Positions 1 to 8,474 of a DNA stretch of 64,000 bases are shown here, one piece after another. The DNA lies in NCBI RefSeq assembly GCF_009760925.1, contig NZ_VRLV01000011.1:1-64000 (forward strand), given 5' to 3'. The DNA comes from Nonomuraea typhae (lineage in GTDB: Bacteria > Actinomycetota > Actinomycetes > Streptosporangiales > Streptosporangiaceae). The notes beneath the pieces were generated by a model. That model had not been told where the DNA came from, searched no databases, and saw only the letters and a program-made list of their open reading frames with translations. The stretch's first letter is position 1. The number at the start of each line of letters is the position of its first letter. A program made the translations under genes and the position numbers.

Positions 1-78
1 CGCCGCCCGGCTCAGCAGTTCCGCACGCTCGTCCTCGGACAGCGTGACTTCCACAGCGGAAGGCCCCGGATGCGACAT
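1..78 (-). CDS. N-terminal fragment of a probable IS630-family transposase (runs off left edge)
   Basis: Only the first 26 codons lie in the window. The ATG is at 78 reading left, and the peptide contains VTLSEDERAELLSRAA, which resembles the segment just before the helix-turn-helix of many IS630-type transposases (typically LS.(D/E)ER..L...AR). The catalytic DDE part is outside the window, so it is unknown whether the copy is intact. It sits 60 bp from a HxlR gene with an internal deletion, consistent with local rearrangement. It could instead be another small HTH protein. Confidence 0.45.
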   Translation of the reverse strand, partial: MSHPGPSAVEVTLSEDERAELLSRAA

Positions 79-140
79 GCCAACAGGCTACTTCCTTACC
101 CTCAGAATTTCTGGCGCATCACACTAGTCGAGAGGACGCA

Positions 141-371
141 TTGTCGCGGGAGATCTTCTCGGACGTCGCCAACAAGTGGGCACTGCTGATCATCGAACGC
201 CTGGTCGAGCGCACCGTCCACCCCACGATCCCGCCGCGCGTCGACTACACCCTCACCGACGCGGGCCGTGCCCTGCGGGAGACGGTGAGCGGGATGTGCG
301 ACTGGACCCGGCAATGGCTCGGCCACATCGAAACCTCCCGCCGCCGCTTCGACACCCTCACCTCACCGTGA
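141..371 (+). pseudogene. HxlR-family transcription regulator with internal deletion
   Basis: HxlR proteins are small winged-helix DNA-binding regulators. This reading frame carries the family's first helix (SREIFSDVANKWALLIIERL) joined directly to the wing strand (VERTVHPTIPPRVDYTLTDAGRAL) and the C-terminal helix (MCDWTRQWLGHIE). About 45 residues that normally lie between them, including the recognition helix, are missing while the frame is kept. There is no convincing ATG or ribosome site; the only start is TTG at 141, inside the conserved region. The remnant is about 76 codons against the usual 110-140 and cannot form a normal winged helix. Its 3' end overlaps the convergent gene at 363-779 by a few bases. 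Confidence 0.6.
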
Positions 372-779
372 CGTCACGACGACCGTCTCCTCGACGTCGG
401 TAGAGGACGGTCCGGTGGAGATCGCGGTGAACGCGGCTGCCATCGCGACCACGGCGAGGGCGACGGGTCGCCACCAGGCGGCACGCGGCGGCGGCGGCGG
501 GAAGAAGATCCTTTCCCGCGCGGTCACCCACTGGCCCACCTGTTCCTCGTCCAGCCCGCACGCCCTGGTGAACACCGCCAGGAGCGCCGCACGCGGCACC
601 CGGTCCCGGCCGAGCATCGAGGCGGCCGTGGAGGACGGCAGCGCCTCCCCGGCCGCGGCCGCCCGGCGTTCGAGCTGCCGGAAGCTGAAGCCGGACCAGG
701 TCTTGAGATCCCGGAGCCCGGCCATGAAGGCGGCCTCGCCGGCGGCGGCCGGCGGGGACGGCGGTGGTGTGGTGGTCAT
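363..779 (-). CDS. small XRE-like helix-turn-helix protein with C-terminal membrane segment
   Basis: This 138-residue protein starts at ATG 779. A Pro/Ala-rich N-terminus is followed by a helical region (about residues 17-90, with FRQLERRAAAAGEALPSSTA and FTRACGLDEEQVGQWVTA). That resembles the XRE-type domains with which actinobacterial membrane or STAND proteins often begin. A run of prolines (FFPPPPP) leads to a single hydrophobic segment near residues 104-124 and a short tail. This suggests a membrane-tethered DNA-binding or signalling protein. I do not recognise a specific family beyond the HTH. An inverted repeat lies 24 bp upstream of the start. Confidence 0.65.
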   Translation of the reverse strand: MTTTPPPSPPAAAGEAAFMAGLRDLKTWSGFSFRQLERRAAAAGEALPSSTAASMLGRDRVPRAALLAVFTRACGLDEEQVGQWVTARERIFFPPPPPRAAWWRPVALAVVAMAAAFTAISTGPSSTDVEETVVVTSR

Positions 780-802
780 GGTCTCCCCTGTTCGACGTGC
801 TC

Positions 803-818
803 GTACGGTGTCCCGTAC
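803..818. promoter_or_regulatory. inverted repeat GTACGG-N4-CCGTAC between divergent genes
   Basis: A perfect 6-bp dyad with a 4-bp spacer lies in the 97-bp gap between the divergent HTH gene (start 779) and serine hydrolase gene (start 877). Its position fits an operator for the HTH protein or an overlapping promoter element. Short dyads are common in GC-rich DNA, so this is only a candidate. Confidence 0.3.
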
Positions 819-876
819 ACACTCGGACGGCTGAACCCGTTGCCGGGTTCTGCCGGCTTCGGCCACCTTGTGCCCC

Positions 877-1845
877 ATGAAGTGGTTGAGCGCGGCGGTG
901 GTGGCCTTGGTGATGCTGGCGGCGTGTGCTCCGGCGGACCCGTTTCCCGAGGGGTTCGACGGCACGGTGCTCGTGGCGCGCGGCGACCGGATCACCTCCT
1001 GCCGGGGTTCCTGCGACACCGCCTACGACATCATGTCGATCACCAAGCAGTTCACCGCGGCCGCGATCCTGAAGCTGGAGACGATGGGCAGGCTCAGGAC
1101 CGCCGCGCCGATCAGCGCGTATCTCGGCCCGGTCCCCGCGGACAAACGCCTGATCACCGTGCATCACCTGCTGACCCACACGGCCGGGCTGGTCGAGGGG
1201 CTCGGTGCCGACTACGAGCCGGTGACCAGGGACGCCATGCTGGCCGGGGCGCTGGGCTCCAGGCTGGTCGCGGCGCCGGGGAAGGAGTTCCACTACTCCA
1301 ACCTGGGCTACAGCCTGCTCGCGGCGATCGTCGAGAAGGTCTCCGGGCTCGGCTACGAGCGGTTCCTGGCGCGGCACCTGTTCGCCCCGGCGGGCATGAG
1401 CTCCACCGGGTACGTCCTGCCCCGGTGGAGCCGGGTCGCCGTCGAGTACGACGGGCGGGGGAAGAGCATGGGCCGGCCGTACGAGCATCCGTGGGCCGCG
1501 GACGGGCCCTACTGGAACCTGCGCGGCAACGGCGGGATGTTGTCCACCGCGCGGGACATGTTCCGCTGGCATCGCGCCCTGACCGGGGACGCCGTCCTGC
1601 CGGCGCGGGCCAGGGCCCGGCTGTTCACCCCGTACGTCCCGACAGGGGAGCCGGGTGAGTCGTACGCCTACGGGTGGAACATCCTCCGCCGGGCCGCCTG
1701 GCACGACGGCGGCAACGACTGGTCGATGGCGGGCTTCGCACGCTCCCTCGACGGCGCGGCCATGGCGTTCTGGGTCACCAACCGGGCACAGCGGTGGAGG
1801 CTCGAGGATCGGGAACCCGATCTCACGCTAGGACTGTTGCGCTAG
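877..1845 (+). CDS. serine hydrolase lipoprotein, beta-lactamase/PBP4*-like
   Basis: This 322-residue protein has a lipoprotein signal (AVVALVMLAAC, predicted acylated Cys17), so it is probably tethered outside the membrane. The SxxK motif is SITK (Ser54-Lys57), the YxN motif is YSN (Tyr140-Asn142), and a C-terminal HDGGN can serve as the third motif. These are the hallmarks of the class C beta-lactamase / D-aminopeptidase / esterase family, with Ser54 as nucleophile. The substrate (peptidoglycan peptide, ester or beta-lactam) cannot be told from sequence. ATG 877 was chosen because the signal peptide begins there; an in-frame TTG lies 9 bp upstream. The 3' end overlaps the convergent regulator gene by 18 bp. 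Confidence 0.85.
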   Translation: MKWLSAAVVALVMLAACAPADPFPEGFDGTVLVARGDRITSCRGSCDTAYDIMSITKQFTAAAILKLETMGRLRTAAPISAYLGPVPADKRLITVHHLLTHTAGLVEGLGADYEPVTRDAMLAGALGSRLVAAPGKEFHYSNLGYSLLAAIVEKVSGLGYERFLARHLFAPAGMSSTGYVLPRWSRVAVEYDGRGKSMGRPYEHPWAADGPYWNLRGNGGMLSTARDMFRWHRALTGDAVLPARARARLFTPYVPTGEPGESYAYGWNILRRAAWHDGGNDWSMAGFARSLDGAAMAFWVTNRAQRWRLEDREPDLTLGLLR

Positions 1846-2655
1846 CTCGCGCAGCGCCTGCTCCGACGGGGAGCCCGGCTCGGCGGCGAACAGGTCCAGC
1901 CCGCAGCACGACGGCTCGTCGGGCAGCGCGATGAGCTCGCCGTACAGGGTGAGTTCGCCCACGAGGGGGTGGTTGAGGACGTAGGTGCGGTTGCGGATGC
2001 GCGCGACCGAGCGCTCGCCCCACATCCGGGCGAAGTCCGCGCTCAGCTCCCGCATCTCGTCGAGGTGGGCCGCCAGCCCGGCGTCCGCCCGGTAGCGGCC
2101 GAGCAGCACCCGCAGGTGCGCCACGTGCTCGCGGGCCGCCCGCTCCCAGCCGGTGCGGTGCAGGTCGCGCAGGAAGGGCTCGGTGAACAGCAGGTGCGAG
2201 AGCGTGCGCCGCTCCTCCGGCAGCGCGGGGAAGTCGCCGAACACCGCGACGGCGAGGTCGTTCCAGCCGACGATCTGGGTGTGCCTGCCGACCAGCAGCG
2301 CCGGGGTCAGCACGAACGACTCCAGCAGGTAGCGCAGGCCCGGCGTCGCCTGCGAGGCGGCCTGCACGCACGCCTGCGGCGGCCGGGCGATGGCGTGCAG
2401 ATAGGTCACCTCGTCCGGGTTCAGGCGCAGCGCGGCGCCGATGGCGGCCAGGACGTCGTCGGAGACGCTGTCGGCCTTGCCCTGCTCCAGGCGCGTGTAG
2501 TGGGCGAGGCTCACGCCCGCGACCTGGGCCAGCTCCTCCCGGCGCAGGCCCATGACCCGGCGCAGGCCGCCGTAGTCGCGCAGCCCGACGTCCTCCGGGC
2601 GCAGGCGGGCCCGGCGCGACTTGAGGAACTCGCTCAGCTCGGTCCGATCATCCAC
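1828..2655 (-). CDS. XRE-family regulator with MmyB-like ligand-binding domain
   Basis: This 275-residue protein starts at GTG 2655. Residues about 30-85 form an XRE helix-turn-helix (LRREELAQVAGVSLAHYTRLEQG is the HTH core). The remaining ~180 residues match the MmyB-type PAS-like domain (LRYLLESF, VGRHTQIVGWNDLAVAVFGDF, FTEPFLRDL, GELTLYGELIALPDEPS), which can bind a fatty acid or other small ligand. Actinomycetes have many such regulators, typically divergent from a dehydrogenase or reductase that they repress. Here the divergent gene is an NAD(P)/F420-type oxidoreductase at 2772. A perfect 16-bp palindrome 17 bp upstream of the start is a likely autoregulatory operator. Confidence 0.9.
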   Translation of the reverse strand: MDDRTELSEFLKSRRARLRPEDVGLRDYGGLRRVMGLRREELAQVAGVSLAHYTRLEQGKADSVSDDVLAAIGAALRLNPDEVTYLHAIARPPQACVQAASQATPGLRYLLESFVLTPALLVGRHTQIVGWNDLAVAVFGDFPALPEERRTLSHLLFTEPFLRDLHRTGWERAAREHVAHLRVLLGRYRADAGLAAHLDEMRELSADFARMWGERSVARIRNRTYVLNHPLVGELTLYGELIALPDEPSCCGLDLFAAEPGSPSEQALRELAQQS

Positions 2656-2671
2656 CCCGACAACCCTAGTG

Positions 2672-2687
2672 CCGGGTGTTCACCCGG
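2672..2687. promoter_or_regulatory. 16-bp palindrome, probable operator of the XRE-MmyB regulator
   Basis: CCGGGTG-TT-CACCCGG is a perfect 7-2-7 inverted repeat in the 116-bp gap between the divergent XRE regulator (start 2655) and oxidoreductase (start 2772). This is where a repressor controlling both genes would bind. Position and symmetry are seen; binding is inferred. Confidence 0.45.
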
Positions 2688-2771
2688 TGAGTACGCACAG
2701 GACGGACCTTGGCCGGGCGGTGACGGCAGCCCCACGCTGTCAGGCACCGACCGACGAATGGAGTACGACCC

Positions 2772-3518
2772 ATGCTTGGACTCATCGGCAGCGGAATGAT
2801 CGGTTCCGCCGTTGCCCGCCTGGCCGTCGCGGCGGGGCACGAGGTGATCCTCAGCAATTCCCGGGGCCCGGAGACGCTGGCCGGGCTTGTCGCCGACCTG
2901 GGCGGGCGCGCCCACGCCGGCACCCCGGCCGCGGCCGCCCGCGCGGCGGACCTGATCGTGGCGGCCGTCCCCTTGAGCGCCTTCGCGCACCTTCCGGCCG
3001 ACGCCCTGACCGGCAAGACCGTGCTGGACACGGCCAACTACTATCCCGAGCGCGACGGCAGCCTGGCCGAGCTGGACTCGGGTGAGCTGACCTCCAGCGA
3101 GCTGCTCCAGCGCCACCTGCCCGGATCCCGGGTGGTCAAGGCGTTCAACACCATCACCCCGCATCAGCTGGGCACCCTCGCCCGGCCCGCCGGTGCGCCG
3201 GATCGCAGCGCCCTGCCCATCGCCGGCGACGACCCGGACGCCAAGGCGGCCGCCACGCGCCTGCTGGACGCCCTCGGCTACGACGCGGTGGACATCGGCG
3301 CCCTGGCCGACGGCTGGCGCAGTGAGCCGGACACGCCGCTCTACATCCGGCCCTACCTGGGCGAGGTGCCCGCCATGACCGTCGAGGACTTCCTCGCCTG
3401 GACGACCCGGACGCCCGGCCTCGCCGTACCGGCTGAGCGGATCGCCGAGCTGGCCGCGGCCGCGGTGCGCCTGCGGGCGGGCGCGGCCAGGCTTCCTAGC
3501 CGGGCCGCGCGATCGTGA
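2772..3518 (+). CDS. NADP/F420-dependent oxidoreductase-like protein
   Basis: This 248-residue protein starts with a Rossmann dinucleotide-binding motif (LIGSGMIGSAVARLAVAAGH, residues 4-23). The pattern continues as in NADPH:coenzyme F420 reductases and related proteins: ILSNSRGPE (cofactor ribose/phosphate contact), VVAAVPLSA, TVLDTANYYPERDG and VVKAFNTI. It probably transfers hydride between NADP(H) and F420 or another small acceptor; the partner cannot be fixed from sequence. It is divergent from the XRE-MmyB regulator, which probably represses it through the palindrome between them. The last 23 bp overlap the convergent hydrolase gene. Confidence 0.85.
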   Translation: MLGLIGSGMIGSAVARLAVAAGHEVILSNSRGPETLAGLVADLGGRAHAGTPAAAARAADLIVAAVPLSAFAHLPADALTGKTVLDTANYYPERDGSLAELDSGELTSSELLQRHLPGSRVVKAFNTITPHQLGTLARPAGAPDRSALPIAGDDPDAKAAATRLLDALGYDAVDIGALADGWRSEPDTPLYIRPYLGEVPAMTVEDFLAWTTRTPGLAVPAERIAELAAAAVRLRAGAARLPSRAARS

Positions 3519-4644
3519 CCTCCGGGCTGCCCGGCAGTTCCGCGCGACCGCCGCGGAGGTGCCGGTCGAGGAAGGCCAGGACATACGTGCGCGTGAGCTC
3601 CACCGAGCGCGCCGCGGTCAGCTCACCTGGTACGGCGACGCCGGCCGCCTCCGACAGCAACGGGATGTCGGTGAACGACTGGTGATTCCCGCCGGGCAGG
3701 AAGAGCCAGCGCTTCCAGCCGGTCAGCAGCTTCCAGTCACGCTCCCAGGAGTTGTCCCGCCCGCCGGGCGCATGCCCGCTCGAGCCCAGGAACAGGAACG
3801 GCCGGGCCATGCCGCCGGGCATCCGGGCGTACGTGGTGCCGTCCATGTTGGCCCCGGCGCGGATCCGGGCGTCCTTCACCATCGCGGCCAGCGCGGCGGC
3901 CCCGCCGATCGACTGCCCGACCATCGCGATCTTCGACCGGTTGATCAGGCCGGACCCCTCCCAGGCCGAGCCGGTCAGCCGGTCGAGGACGAAGGCGACG
4001 TCCGCCGCCCGGACCCCGGCCACCTTCGTGCCGAAGCCGGAGTCCGAGTCGCTGTCGCAGGCCACGCAGTCGGCGACCCGCCCGTCCGGGAAGGTCGTCG
4101 CGTAGTTCTCATACGTGTGGTCGATCCCGGCCACGACGTATCCCCTGCTGGCCAGTTCCTCGGCCAGGGAGGTGAGCGTGCTCACGGGATTGGTGAACCC
4201 GGGAGACAACACCACCAGGGGCAGCCCGCCCACGCGCCCGGCCGGTTTCACGCCGGTGACGGCGTGGGTGCGCGTCCTGCTCAGCAGGTCGTACGGCACG
4301 CCGGTCACCCGTTTGCCCTTCAGCGCGAGCTCGGACTCCTTCGCCGTCATGTAGACGGCCGGCCGCCCCTCGCCCTTCTGCGCCGGATACCAGAGCGTGA
4401 CCTTGAGCTCCCTGACCGGCGCCTCGGGCACCCAGGGATCGGGGCGCGCGGTGTCCTTCAGGTGGAGGGCGGTGGTGCCGACCGGTTGGGTACCGGTGGG
4501 CGCCGGCAGCACCGGCGGGCCCACCGGCTTGGCCGGGGCGGCGGCGACGGCCCTTGGCGGCACCGGCGCGGAGCAGGCGGCCAGGAAGGCCAGCCCCGCG
4601 GCGCCGGCCAGAACCCGCCGCACCAGGCGTACACGATGGCTCAT
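3496..4644 (-). CDS. secreted alpha/beta-hydrolase lipoprotein (PAF-acetylhydrolase/cutinase-like)
   Basis: This 382-residue protein has a lipobox signal (AGLAFLAACS). The mature part shows an alpha/beta-hydrolase fold with an oxyanion-region strand (PLVVLSPGF), nucleophile elbow GQSIGG (Ser245) and a late His (GGNHQSF). The arrangement resembles platelet-activating-factor acetylhydrolase II and secreted lipases, so an ester or lipid substrate outside the membrane is likely but not proven. It is the last gene of the GntR-ABC-S41 operon, starting 10 bp after the S41 protease stop. An envelope role coupled to the ABC transporter is an inference from this context. Confidence 0.85.
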   Translation of the reverse strand: MSHRVRLVRRVLAGAAGLAFLAACSAPVPPRAVAAAPAKPVGPPVLPAPTGTQPVGTTALHLKDTARPDPWVPEAPVRELKVTLWYPAQKGEGRPAVYMTAKESELALKGKRVTGVPYDLLSRTRTHAVTGVKPAGRVGGLPLVVLSPGFTNPVSTLTSLAEELASRGYVVAGIDHTYENYATTFPDGRVADCVACDSDSDSGFGTKVAGVRAADVAFVLDRLTGSAWEGSGLINRSKIAMVGQSIGGAAALAAMVKDARIRAGANMDGTTYARMPGGMARPFLFLGSSGHAPGGRDNSWERDWKLLTGWKRWLFLPGGNHQSFTDIPLLSEAAGVAVPGELTAARSVELTRTYVLAFLDRHLRGGRAELPGSPEVTIARPG

Positions 4645-4654
4645 CAGGACACTC

Positions 4655-6082
4655 CTAGGCGGGTGCGCGCAGCAGGGTCAGCGCCTTGGCCAGCGCGGGA
4701 TCGCGCCCGGCGGCGGCGTCCGCCGCGGTCAGCGGCACGTGATGGTCGGGCGCCACCCCGACCCGGTCGATCACCTCGCGGTTCGGCGCCAGGTGGTGCT
4801 TCGACGGGAACCCCAGCGAGGTGTGGTTGCTCAGCGTGTACGGCTGGGCCGGTCCGGAGATCACGCCCGCGGTCCGCGACCCCACCAGCGGCCCGAGGCG
4901 GTGATCCTTGATCGCGGAGCTGAAGTGCTCGCAGGCCGAGGCACAGGCCCGATCGACGAGGACGACCAGCGGCAGGTTGAGCAACGGCACGCTGTCATCG
5001 GTGCGCATCGTCTCGCACGTGCCGTCGGCGGCGCACTGGTAGGCGGTCACCTTGCCGTGGGCGAAGCCGCTCACCAGCCGGGTCGCCTCCTCGGGGCTGC
5101 CGCCCCCGTTGCCGCGCAGGTCGAGCACGACGCCGGTGAGCTTCTTGCCCGTGCCGAGCCTGGCGATCGTCTTGAACACCCTGTCGGCTGAGTCGGGGGC
5201 GAAGCCGGCCAGCCGTACGTGGGCGATGGTCTTGTCCCGGACCGTGCCGGACACGGTCTGCACGGTGTCCGGGCCGGGCTGGAACAGGCCGGGCTTCAGG
5301 CGCACGCTCCAGCGGCGGTCGCCGTCCTGGCGGTGGAGCCGGAGCGTGACCGGGTCGGCCTCCGGGTAGCGCGGGTAGAGGGCGGCGAGCGCGGCGGGGG
5401 TGAGTGCGCCGCCGGTGAAGGGCGGCGAGCCGTTGATCGATTCGATGACGTCGCCGGGGCGCAGTCCGGCGGCCTCGGCGGCGCCGCCCGTGATCGTGGT
5501 GACGAACAGCGGGGGCAGGGCGGCCCCGGGGGTGGCCTGGCGGCCGAGACTGGCCTTGAGGCCCAGGCCGTACTGGTCGCCGTCGTAGTAGCCGGGCGGG
5601 CGTTTGCCGCCGCCGTAGGTCCATCGGGCGTGGTTGTCGTCCAGGGCGGCCACGATGGCCTCCAGGGTGACGACGGCCAGCTTCTCCCGGAGATCGGGCA
5701 ACCGGTCGGTCAGGCGGCGGTAGAGCGTCTCGAACGCGGCCCAGTCGGTCTGGCGGTTGCCGGTGAAGGCGGGCATCGTGGCGTCGGGCAGGTCGCGGCC
5801 GTCCCGGTCGAGCTGCTGGGTGAGGGCGGCGAAACCGGCGCTCAGCAGCGTGCGGTGGTCGAGCGTGGCGGCGCCGTAGTAGGCGGTGAGGATGCACTGG
5901 TATGCCTGCTCGACGACGTCGATCGTGGTGGGCGTCTCCGGTGGCGGCGGGCCTGCGCCGGGCTTCGGCTGCGCGCATGCGGCGGCCTGCGGGAGCTTGC
6001 CGGGCTGGGCGCGGGGCGGCACGGTGGTGCAGGAAACCGCCAGGAGGAGGGCGAGGCCGGTCGTCACGGACCTGGCGATCAT
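4655..6082 (-). CDS. secreted S41-family peptidase with PDZ domain
   Basis: This 475-residue protein starts at ATG 6082, overlapping the permease stop by 4 bp (ATGA). A signal/lipobox-like segment (LALLLAVSC) precedes a Pro-rich linker and a helical domain (residues 55-150). Then come a PDZ-like domain (about 170-255; GLRPGDVIESINGSPPF) and the S41 tail-specific-protease core (VVLDLRGNGGGSPEEATRL; LVVLVDRACASACEHFSSA; GSRTAG). The expected catalytic serine is Ser382. Two Cys flank it (Cys380 and Cys384), giving an unusual C-A-S-A-C active-site context. It probably processes exported or misfolded proteins in the envelope. The larger upstream reading frame is discounted because it overlaps the permease. 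Confidence 0.9.
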   Translation of the reverse strand: MIARSVTTGLALLLAVSCTTVPPRAQPGKLPQAAACAQPKPGAGPPPPETPTTIDVVEQAYQCILTAYYGAATLDHRTLLSAGFAALTQQLDRDGRDLPDATMPAFTGNRQTDWAAFETLYRRLTDRLPDLREKLAVVTLEAIVAALDDNHARWTYGGGKRPPGYYDGDQYGLGLKASLGRQATPGAALPPLFVTTITGGAAEAAGLRPGDVIESINGSPPFTGGALTPAALAALYPRYPEADPVTLRLHRQDGDRRWSVRLKPGLFQPGPDTVQTVSGTVRDKTIAHVRLAGFAPDSADRVFKTIARLGTGKKLTGVVLDLRGNGGGSPEEATRLVSGFAHGKVTAYQCAADGTCETMRTDDSVPLLNLPLVVLVDRACASACEHFSSAIKDHRLGPLVGSRTAGVISGPAQPYTLSNHTSLGFPSKHHLAPNREVIDRVGVAPDHHVPLTAADAAAGRDPALAKALTLLRAPA

Positions 6083-7130
6083 GACCGCCGCCTGCTGAGC
6101 CACCAGAAGCAGAACCCGGTCAAGCCCAGGGAGAAGAGGGTATAAATCCCGATCTCGAGCCATTGGAAGGTCCAGAACCTGGCGAAGGGCTGGTAGGTCG
6201 CGGCCTGCCGGTAGCCCAGCCGGTTGACCTCGTCGACGCAGGGGTCCAGGCCCCCTTCCGGCGCCGGGCGGCTGGACGGCGCGCACGGGCCCGACGTCGT
6301 CGACACCGGCATGGGCGCCTCCGCCCCCGATTCCGCGACCGTGCGGCCGGACGGATCGAGCAGGCGGCTGGACAGCACCCAGGCGCCGGTGTCCCCGGGG
6401 ATCGCGGTGTCCAGGATGACCGTGGGCGAACCGTCACGCCGCACGCCGAACTGGTCCATGTTCGCCCGGCTGAGCTCGAAGGTCGCGCTGACCGGAGGGA
6501 TCAGGTGCGCCCGGACCAGCATCGGCATGCCGAGCTGCACCAGGGCGAAGAGCACCAGGGTGAGCGCCATCGCGGGCAGGGTGTGCCGGACCAGCATCCC
6601 CACGGTCACCCCGAGCACGAAGCCGAACACCGCATACCCCATCGGGGCGATGCCGCGGGCGCCGAACACCAGCGGGTCCATCAGCCCGTAGCCCCCGGCG
6701 GCGGACCTGTCCAAGGGACCGGACCACCAGGTCACCACGAGGCTGCACAGCCCGGCGGCGGCCGCGGCGGCCAGGGCCGGAATGGCGATCTTGACGGTCA
6801 GCCACCGGGAGCGGGTGATGCTCTGGTTCCACACCAGCAGGTAGGTGCCGCTCTCCAGCTCCCGCGTGATCAGCGGCGCCCCCCAGAAGAGCCCGATCAG
6901 TGCGGGCAGGACCAGCACGAACGCGGTGACGGCCAGGAAGGGGATCTGGTAGTCGTCGAAGAACCTGTCGAAGAACCGCAGGCAGGTGTCGTCGCGCGTG
7001 CAGGCGGCCAGCCCGGAGGCGTAGTCGCCGGCCAGGCCGGGCCCGGTCAGCGCCAGGACGCCGGCGAGCGCCCCGAGGACGCCGACCATCATCGCGGCCG
7101 GAGCGCGGAACTGGCGCCACGTCAGCCAGA

Positions 7131-7134
<4 letters not shown>
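6079..7134 (-). CDS. ABC transporter permease
   Basis: This 351-residue membrane protein starts at ATG 7134, coupled by ATGA to the ATPase stop. About six hydrophobic segments are visible, including PAAMMVGVLGALAGVLAL, FLAVTAFVLVLPALIGLFWG and a C-terminal pair. A long extracytoplasmic loop (residues ~220-320) follows the fifth. The motif LITRELESGTYLLVWNQSIT is typical of ABC-2-type permeases whose partner ATPase is regulated by YtrA-like GntR proteins. The substrate is unknown. This class is often linked to envelope stress or antibiotic response. Confidence 0.88.
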
Positions 7135-8011
<877 letters not shown>

Positions 8012-8015
<4 letters not shown>

Positions 8016-8416
8016 GCTATGTCCTCCTGAAAGGCGGTCCGAAAGGTGGTCATGAACAGGGCCTCGATGCTTTCGTCGTCGAGCCCGGCGCGGCGGGCCT
8101 TGGCCAGCCAGCGGCGCAGGTCCTGGCGCAGCGGGCCGTGGGCGGCCAGCGACGCGTCGGTCAGCGTCCGCGTCACGAACGTGCCGACCCCCGGACGCGC
8201 CGCGGCCAGTCCCTCGTGCTCGAGCTCCCGGTACGCCTTGAGCACCGTGTTGGGGTTGATCGCCAATTGCGCGACCACGTCCTTGACGGTCGGCAGCTGA
8301 TCGCCCTCGAGGAGCAGGCCGAGACGCAGCGCGTTACGCACCTGCTGGACCAGCTGCAGGTACGGCGAGACCCCGGACTTTCCGTCCAGATAGAACTCGA
8401 TCACCCGTTCCTCCAT
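8012..8416 (-). CDS. GntR-family regulator, YtrA subfamily
   Basis: This 134-residue protein has an N-terminal winged helix (IEFYLDGKSGVSPYLQLVQQ; LPTVKDVVAQLAINPNTVLK; YRELEHEGLAAARPGVGTFV). Only a short helical tail follows, the size and pattern of YtrA-type GntR repressors. These control the ABC transporter encoded with them and respond to cell-envelope stress in several Gram-positives. The start is ATG 8416. The 28-bp imperfect dyad just upstream is the likely operator, placed so that the protein could control both this operon and the divergent P450. Confidence 0.9.
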
Positions 8417-8420
8417 TTAT

Positions 8421-8448
8421 CTAGTCTCCTAGTATTTTAGGAGTTTAG
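8421..8448. promoter_or_regulatory. extended inverted repeat, probable operator of the YtrA-type repressor
   Basis: The sequence reads CTAnnCTCCTA-N6-TAGGAGnnTAG, with 9 of 11 arm positions symmetric. It begins 5 bp upstream of the GntR start codon and lies within the 58-bp gap to the divergent P450. The gap is AT-rich compared with its surroundings, as expected for a promoter. YtrA-type repressors bind long dyads of this kind upstream of their own gene. The match of position and symmetry is strong; binding itself is inferred. Confidence 0.6.
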
Positions 8449-8474
8449 CTGTTAAGAGGCCGTAAGGTGAGACC

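Noticed and set aside
1..78. complete insertion sequence at the left edge
   Set aside because: Only 26 codons are visible and no terminal inverted repeat could be identified between 79 and 140.
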